Positions 57,997 to 64,000 of a DNA stretch of 64,000 nucleotides are shown here, in pieces. How positions within the stretch are numbered: the stretch's first letter is position 1; each line of letters starts with the position of its first letter. The translations under genes were made by a program, and so were the position numbers. The notes beneath the pieces are model-generated. The model was not told the DNA's origin and did no database searches. It saw only the letters and a program-made list of their open reading frames with translations. Source of the stretch: Larix kaempferi (lineage: Eukaryota > Streptophyta > Pinopsida > Pinales > Pinaceae); NCBI GenBank assembly GCA_027924585.1, contig BSBM01002079.1, positions 1-64,000 of the forward strand, written 5' to 3'.

Positions 57997-58425
57997 GGTT
58001 GCGATGGGTCTGTATTAATTTCATCCACCAGAGAAAATCGGGCTGAGATAGATGCAATCCCTAATCTCTCATTAGCAAGAGATGGGTTTGATGTGGTTGT
58101 CCGATATAAGAAGGCATTGGAAAGAGCATGTCCAGGGGTTGTCTCCTGTGTTGATATTCTAGATATTTTGGCTCAAGATGCCACTATTCTCGTACATATA
58201 CTCAATCACTAGACCTCCATTTGTACTCAATTTTGAATTTCCAGACTCGTTTTTGTTGGTTTAGAATAACAAGGAGATGACCAAGTTGGTTAATTCTCAT
58301 TTTGTTGTGAAGATGCACAGACCATCATGGCATGTACTAAAAGGCCACAGAGATGGGCAGGTCTCTCTGAAAGTGAATGCCCTGAACAACTTATCGGGAG
58401 GCAATTCCGATGTCAATAAGCTACG
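57997..58425 (+). pseudogene. Class III peroxidase fragment, two exons
   Basis: A TATATGCAG acceptor is followed by GCDGSVLISSTRENRAEIDA, SLARDGFDVV and ERACPGVVSCVDILDILAQD. This is exon 2 of plant secretory peroxidases (calcium and distal haem pocket side, with the conserved Cys before VD/ADI). After an intron-like gap, RPSWHVLKGHRDGQVSLKVN and ALNNL at about 58318-58425 match the start of exon 3 (GGP.W.V.LGRRDG). Family residues are altered (GRRDG to GHRDG; ILALAARD to ILDILAQD). The first exon with the distal His and the proximal haem His are absent. Confidence 0.83.
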
Positions 58426-58968
58426 CTTAAGATTTGAACCCAAAGATCTCCTTTACTTGAAAATGGAAAAAAGAAAGTAAAAAACCCTTTTGTCAAGCTA
58501 TATCTACTTAGACAAATCCAACCATGTGACTCTCGGACTTGCTTGACCCAAGCCTTCATAATAGACACATTTGCATATAATTCGACCAACAAAGAACCAA
58601 ACGACACATACCAGTTTCCACATGAATAACATTATACAAATAATATAATAAGTGTACAAGTGTTGAATGCATGCAACCATCTGTGATTGTTATTTATTCT
58701 AGGCACCTTAATACACATAGTAGGTAAATCTATAGCTTAATGGTGGAGAGTAATATGTATTTAATTGGAAGGATTCCCAAAAGGAAAAGATAAGAGATTT
58801 TGTATCAGTGAAGAACAACTGTATGGAAAGTGATAAGAACATGGGAAATGGAGTAGATTTGGATGCAGGAGGGGTATGAAGTTTTTAGGATATAATCGAA
58901 TAGGGATTCGAACCTGGGACGCTGCGATGGAGCGAGAGCAGAAGAAACAATGACAAGAATTGAGCGTA

Positions 58969-59898
58969 GAGGAGATAGTGAAGTACGGGTACAGCCTGGT
59001 GCACTTGGCTGTGGCGGGGCGAGAATATCCGGTGCTTTAGCGGATCCTTACAACACTTATGTGATTTCCCAAGGCCAGGTAAATGGCCACGGAGGAGGAA
59101 TCGATAATGGAAAAGAAGCGAGCGGACATCGTGTCGGCTTGCATAGATCGGTGGGACGTGCCGGGGCGGGAGACGACACTCCATGTGGAAGTCAGGCTCG
59201 GAGATTGCACAGCCGTGGAGATGTTGATGGCCACCGGGGCCGATTGGAGCCTCCAGAATGAGCAGGGTTGGAACACTTTGCAGGAGGTTGTGTGCACACG
59301 TGAAGATTCCATTGCAATGATGATAACGAGGTATTATCAACCCCTCTCCTGGGTCAAATGGTGCCGGCGTGTCCCCCGCATCATAGCCACTACTAGAAGA
59401 ATGAGATATTTTTACATGGAAATCACTTTCCATTTTGAGAGCTCCGTGATCCCATTCATAGGATGCATTGCGTCATCCGATACTTACAAGATATGGAAGC
59501 ATGGTTTGGCCCCCAGGTTCGATATGACTCTGGTAGGGTTTGATGGGTTTCGGATACAAAGGTCCGATTAGAGCTTCTTGTTCTTGGGCAAGGGCACGGA
59601 TGACTCGATATTTCCTGCTAGATCTCTTATCGTCTTAACTCATAAGGAAAAATAAATCAACAATGCGCCCAAGGGCGCTGGGACTCCGCCATCCGACATC
59701 GAGGTTGCGCAAGAGGTTTCCCTGATGGCTCAAACAAATTTGTATAGGCTTGACATTGATGTTACCCAGGTTGAGCTCGTGCCTCATTTGAATTGGAGGC
59801 AGCACGACAGGACTGAAATGGTCGGTCCCTGGAAGGACAAGATCTATGACATGCTGCATGTGATGCTCAGTGTCAAGTCCCATAGATTAATTTTGTAA
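58969..59898 (+). pseudogene. Ankyrin-repeat / GPCR-chaperone (ANKRD13-like) pseudogene
   Basis: One frame over 930 bp with no frameshift but at least five stops. Order: VKYGYSLVHLAVAGREYPVL, three stops, ADIVSACIDRWDVPGRETTL, GDCTAVEMLMATGADWSLQN, EQGWNTLQEVV, YYQPLSWVKWCRRVPRI, MRYFYMEITFHFESSVIPFI, DTYKIWKHGL and DMTLVGFDGFRIQRSD. After a stop it goes on with FLFLGKGTDDSIFP, EVAQEVSLMAQTNLYR, VELVPHLNWRQ and MVGPWKDKIYDMLHVMLSVK. This is the plant ankyrin family with a GPCR-chaperone domain. It is richer in GC than its surroundings and lacks visible introns. The C-terminal end is missing. Overlapping long minus-strand frames here are shadows. Confidence 0.88.
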
Positions 59899-60888
59899 TT
59901 GCAGATATGAGTAGAACCAGTGATTAGGAGATTTGGTAGAACTTTTATGTTCTAGTAGTCACTATTTAATTCATGAAAAGGTTATATAAATCTGGTTATA
60001 GAGATACATACAATCTGAACAGAAGGTTGTAGAATATCTTTGGCTTAGTTCAGCACCATTCATGTATTCTCATCACTTGATTGTGCATGACACGAATGTG
60101 TTTGAAAGAACACGGCATTGACATCCACTAACCCGAGTGAGGTCACACCTATAACTACGAATAAATAATTGCACGACTAAGTTTGGTCGCAACACATTTG
60201 CATATTTGACTTTTTAATGACAGGGGTGGTTCCTCATAGGTCATCAATAGACGACAAATGCCAGAGAGGAACCAACCCCTTAAACAACGCCTTCGACGTA
60301 ATTATATAGCCATTAATATATATCTAATTATTTAATTTGGATATAAGTGTTTTATTATGTTGATAGATGTCTTATTTCAAAACACACCGAGGGAGGGTGG
60401 CACAATTTTCATTTATTCAATAAATCAATGGCCAGATTTCACAGATGTCGAAATATTCATAGTTGAATTTTCATTTATTCAATAAATCAATGGCTAGATT
60501 TCACAAATGCCGGAATATTCATAGTCGTGTCAATAAATAGATGGTTTTGATTTAGGGAATTAAATAATGTGCAGGTATTTTACAGTTACAACGTGCATTT
60601 TTTTTATAATAGAGACGAGAAATATATTTATATGTATAAACAGAGAGTACAGAGAACAATGGGCCTTCCAAAAAGGGGCATGCCAAAATCTTGGGAATAC
60701 GGCATCCAGGAGAAGGAAAACTCCATAGTCATAGGCACATCTTCATATTTTCTTGATAGTCTTCCATTTATGGCTTTTACGGTATATATTCTAACAAATT
60801 TATTACATAGGCACTTGCAAAAAAACATAGAACCTACTGCAAAAAGGAGAGAACTAAGAGTGGCACATCATTCCTGAATTGGGGTGAT
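59899..60888. other. Unassigned DNA with one tandem duplication
   Basis: Two 62-bp units at 60404-60465 and 60466-60527 both start AATTTTCATTTATTCAATAA. A 102-codon frame at 60569-60877 has no recognisable motif. Nothing else seen. Confidence 0.55.
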
Positions 60889-61500
60889 TTATTTTTCCTG
60901 CTGCGGAATTGTGTCTTCTTCCACAATAGTCGTTCCATCTTGCCGCTTTTGTAACCATTGGTTTTCCTTAAGACCTTCCACACCCTTCTTCACTTCAAGC
61001 ATAAGCTCGTTTCCATGCATGGAGGCATCTTGGAGTTGAAAGTTCAAGGCCGCAAGGGATCTCTTTAAAACCTCAAGCCCTTCCTTCTGGGATTTACCCA
61101 TCTCGCTTACAGAATTCTTGACCTCCTCCAATTCACATATGTGCACCCGAGCATGTGTCTCAATTTCCTCCATGTGAGAGTCAAGACAGATCAAATCATG
61201 AGCAGCTCGTCAATCTTCCTCCAGAGCAGCTCGAGCAACTTCGTAGGTACAACACACTGTCTTCCTTGTGTTCGTCATGATGTTTTTGATGTCCCTGGAC
61301 TCACCCATAACCTTTTCCATTTCTTGCTCATGGCTGGAGAGATCCTTTGCATTATACGCCAACTTCCTTCAAAGATGCTCAAATCCAGACCTGAAAGAAT
61401 GCTCTCTAGAATGTCCGAAATGACCCAAGAATTCTCCATATTAATGGGCCCGTCTGAAAGAGGAGAGTGAGAAGTAAAGGATGAGTGTTTTCCTTGCTAG
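60889..61500 (-). pseudogene. Unidentified coiled-coil coding remnant
   Basis: Minus-strand frame of 101 codons (61194-60889) rich in Glu/Lys/Leu: MEEIETHARVHICELEEVKN, KEGLEVLKRSLAALNFQLQD and LMLEVKKGVEGLKENQWLQK. Extended upstream, the frame reads MTNTRKT and EVARAALEED with TGA stops where Arg is plausible (CGA to TGA). The heptad pattern suggests a coiled coil. It lies directly downstream of the copy C gag, where protease would be expected, but shows no protease motif. I do not recognise it. Confidence 0.4.
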
Positions 61501-61509
61501 GAAATTAAG

Positions 61510-62989
61510 GCATTGACTCAAGCGAAAAAATCCTTTAAAATCTTGAGAGGATCGACCATTAAAGTCCCAATTAAGGATATCAACTCCTGCCTACCATCTA
61601 TCATCCTATCTGTGATTTCAAACATGCCATCGGGACATCCATTGTGTGGAGGTGATATAGTTATAAGGGTGGATCTGGCCATATCTTCCACTATGGTTTC
61701 CTCTCCCAAGTTGTGCAAGCTTCGGGGATTCCCTCTTCGATTTGGGAAATGTCTGAGCATGTGGTTGTCTCCACATCCCCAACACTGAAGTGGGCCTTTC
61801 GATGTCTTCTATGTCGTTATCGCTAGTTTGAACCCACTTCTTGCTGGCTGCCCCTGTGTAAATTTTCTGGACTGATTCTTGAAAGGTGGTTTGAAGCCAC
61901 TTCTCCTTGGTTCAAATCCTCCTTTGGGATTTCCTTTCCATGCTATTTGAGTATCTGTCTTTCCTTTGCTCTGCTCATAACAGAGCATGGCCATCCTAAT
62001 GGCTTCGTCCAAACTTGGTGGATGGAGAAACTCAATTCTATCCCTGTATTTTTGTGGTAGGCTTCCAAGGAAACATTGAATCTTCACCCTTTCATCCTTG
62101 ATGTAGTCTACATACCTTAACAATTCCAAGAATTTATGAACATGTTCCTCCATGGAAATTTTCCCCAACCTGAGTTCATTGAACTCCTTTCTCTTCTTCT
62201 CGTAATACCTAGCTGACAGGTATTTCTCCTTAAAGTATCTTTTAAACCGTTCCCAGCTGATCCTTCTTTCACTAGTTCTCTTTACTCTCATGAGATGTTC
62301 CCACCAAATGGAAGCTCTGCCATTCAGATTGTAAATGGTGACTGTATCTATTTCACTTTTTGAATAATCATGCATTTTGAAGTACTTTTCATTCCAAGTA
62401 GCCATGCCTCAGCATCCTGGCCTATATTGCTTTCTCCATCAAAGGTAGGAGCTCTTGCTTTCCTAAATTCTCCTTGTGGGATCCCTCTGGACTTCCTTCC
62501 TCTCTAAGTCCTGTCGTAAGTGTGTCTTGGACTTCTTTGAGAGTCCCTGGAGTATTTCGATCTGTTGGAAGGAGATCCTGAAGAGGATGTTATGTTCCTT
62601 ATGCTCACAGAACCCCTTATATGGATTGGAGTCCTTTGCGTAGAATGGCCTCTGGAGTGGCTGACTACGTTCCTTTCTTCTTGTCCCATATTACTTGGAT
62701 TGGACCCCATGTTCATTTTCTGATGCATGTCAGTGACGCTCTGCAGAATGGCCACATTGAGCTGGTGCTGCTCTTCTTGTGCCTTTATCAGCCTCTCATT
62801 AAAGCTTACCATGGGCTCAACCAAGTGTTGGGGATTTACCCGTTCCCTTCTTCCATTAGACGTTGTTTCTGCGTTCTCTTCCCGCACTTTTTCCCCCAAT
62901 ACGTCTTCTTCAGGATCATAGGGATCTTGCGCATAATTAACGGTAACCATTCCTGCTTTTTGACACACGGTTTCGCTATTCGATTTCAA
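61510..62989 (-). pseudogene. gag of chromovirus copy C, broken
   Basis: Starts near MKSNSETVCQKAG at 62989. It is a clear relative of the A/B Gag: YAQDPYDPEEDVLGEKVREE, NAETTSNGRR, IKAQEEQHQLNVAILQSVTD, then [33 protein letters not shown] and [20 protein letters not shown]. The frame is broken between 62504 and 62405 and again near 61800. The zinc knuckle reads CWGCGDNHMLRHF: the last Cys is Phe. After the knuckle and a short GEETIVEDMARSTLI stretch, homology to A/B is lost around 61700 and no protease, RT or integrase follows. It is a 5' fragment of a related but clearly diverged family. Confidence 0.88.
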
Positions 62990-63189
62990 TTGTAACCTAA
63001 TGCAATCACTGTGCTTGATATAATTGTTTATTAGATAGCATAGAACTTGAAAAATCCATACAAACTGGAAATTACTAATTAAACAGTTAATAAATAAGAG
63101 TTATGTTAGGTTAAAACAATGCCATGACATTTCCTTACGTGCGATTTCTTCTATGGTTCGACCCTAACAGCCCTAGTGTTGTAACTGAA

Positions 63190-63201
63190 GCTCTGATACC
63201 A
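63190..63201 (-). other. Primer binding site of copy C (initiator tRNA-Met type)
   Basis: Minus-strand TGGTATCAGAGC, three bases inside the LTR that begins at 63205. Confidence 0.85.
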
Positions 63202-63204
63202 CTC

Positions 63205-64000
63205 TGTAACGTCCCCAGACCTCCCTTGTGGCCTTTGAAGGCCATCGAAGATCCTCCATTACTTTTTTCTTCTTTTACTTCCAAAACCACACACAGCCGC
63301 AATGGACTTGGATTTGCAATCCACCATTGCGATCTGCAGTCTACATGGCGTCCTTCTATAATCCACAATCTGCAATTGTGTCTTTCCACAACCTGCAATC
63401 TGCATTGCGTCTTTCCGTAATCAGCGATCCGCGGTTGTGTCTTTCTGCAATCCGCAATCCGCAATTTGCATTGTGTCTTTCCGCAATCAGCGACCTATAA
63501 TTGCATCTTTCCGCAATCCGTAATCTGCAATCAGCGACCAAAATTGCATCTTGCCGCAATCCATAATCCGCTATCGTGCCTTTCCCCAATCAACGATCCG
63601 CAATTGCGCGACCCGCATACCACAATCCGCAATTGTACCTTTCCACAATCTGTAATCCGCATTGCGGAAGTTAGAATTACGGAACCCAACTTCGACCTTC
63701 GGGAAAACTTCCCCTTCCATAATTCGCAATCCGCATTACGATAGTCGGAATTGCGGATGTCCAACTTCATCCTTCCGGTAAACTTGAAGGGGAAGTTTTC
63801 CTGAAGGTCGAAGTTGGGTTCCGTAATTCCGACTTCTGCAATCCGCAATCTGCATTAAGGTAGTCGGAATTGCAGACGTCCAACTTCATCCTTCTAATAA
63901 AATTCCCCTTCCAGAATCTGCAATCCGCATTGCGGAAGTCGGAATTGCAGAATTCCAACTTCATCCTTCCGGAAAACTTCCCTTTCTGCAATCCGCAATA
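63205..64000 (-). repeat. 5' LTR of copy C, cut by the window end
   Basis: Begins TGTAACGTCCCC, analogous to the TGTAGTGTCCCC of A/B. It contains an array of CpG-bearing units (variants of CCGCAATCCGCAATCTGCATT and GCGGAAGTCGGAATTGCGG) from about 63290 to the end, and an inverted repeat with arms about 63655-63717 and 63786-63845. Open frames through the array are by-products of the repeat. Confidence 0.82.

Noticed and set aside
58885-59433. 182-codon minus-strand frame as a gene
   Set aside because: It is the antisense shadow of the ankyrin/GPCR-chaperone pseudogene, which has extensive family motifs on the plus strand.

Overview
This is nuclear DNA from a land plant, most likely a seed plant with a large, repeat-rich genome. 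The evidence is plant-type LTR retrotransposons (Tekay/Del-like chromovirus, Copia, a Tat-like Gypsy relative), a plant L1-type LINE with an RNase H domain, and broken copies of plant genes with plant-style GT-AG introns. I see no intact host protein-coding gene. The species cannot be fixed from sequence alone.

Layout. (1) 1-8053: Ty3/Gypsy chromovirus copy A, minus strand. Its 3' LTR runs off the window start and its 5' LTR is cut off after 887 nt. (2) 8054-13953: AT-rich unassigned DNA with small tandem duplications. (3) 13959-23554: chromovirus copy B, minus strand, complete, with two 1741-nt LTRs, PBS, PPT and a CCATG target-site duplication. Both copies carry a CpG-rich array of palindromic units between PBS and gag, three back-to-back hairpins with a T-run, and the same two in-frame stops between RT and RNase H. 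(4) 23560-32180: unassigned DNA with gene fragments: a PDAT pseudogene joined to a queuosine-salvage fragment (minus), one L-asparaginase exon (plus) and a decayed Copia RNase H end (plus). (5) 32569-48080: a kinesin-5 pseudogene with many intact splice sites, split in one exon by a full-length LINE (34247-47410, minus; 19-bp duplication of target). The LINE is itself split in ORF1 by a 6.7-kb LTR element (39583-46262, plus; TSD GGTAT) that has gag/protease sequence but no RT or integrase. (6) 48535-50390: fragments of an RGLG/copine-type E3 ligase (plus) and of splicing factor SF1 (minus). (7) 50391-57990: mostly non-coding, with an unidentified terminal exon, a tRNA-like sequence abutting a 364-bp fold-back element, and several two-copy tandem duplications. 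(8) 57997-59898: a class III peroxidase fragment and an ankyrin/GPCR-chaperone pseudogene. (9) 60889-64000: the 5' part of a third, diverged chromovirus (copy C, minus) whose LTR carries its own CpG-rich repeats and a long inverted repeat.

The region records repeated insertion and decay. The youngest events visible are copy B (about 5 LTR differences in 1741 nt by eye) and the LTR element inside the LINE. Host-derived sequence is present only as fragments of at least eight different genes, some with introns and some without. That pattern suggests gene-fragment capture or repeated pseudogene formation. Protein family calls rest on recognising conserved motifs by reading; no database search was run.
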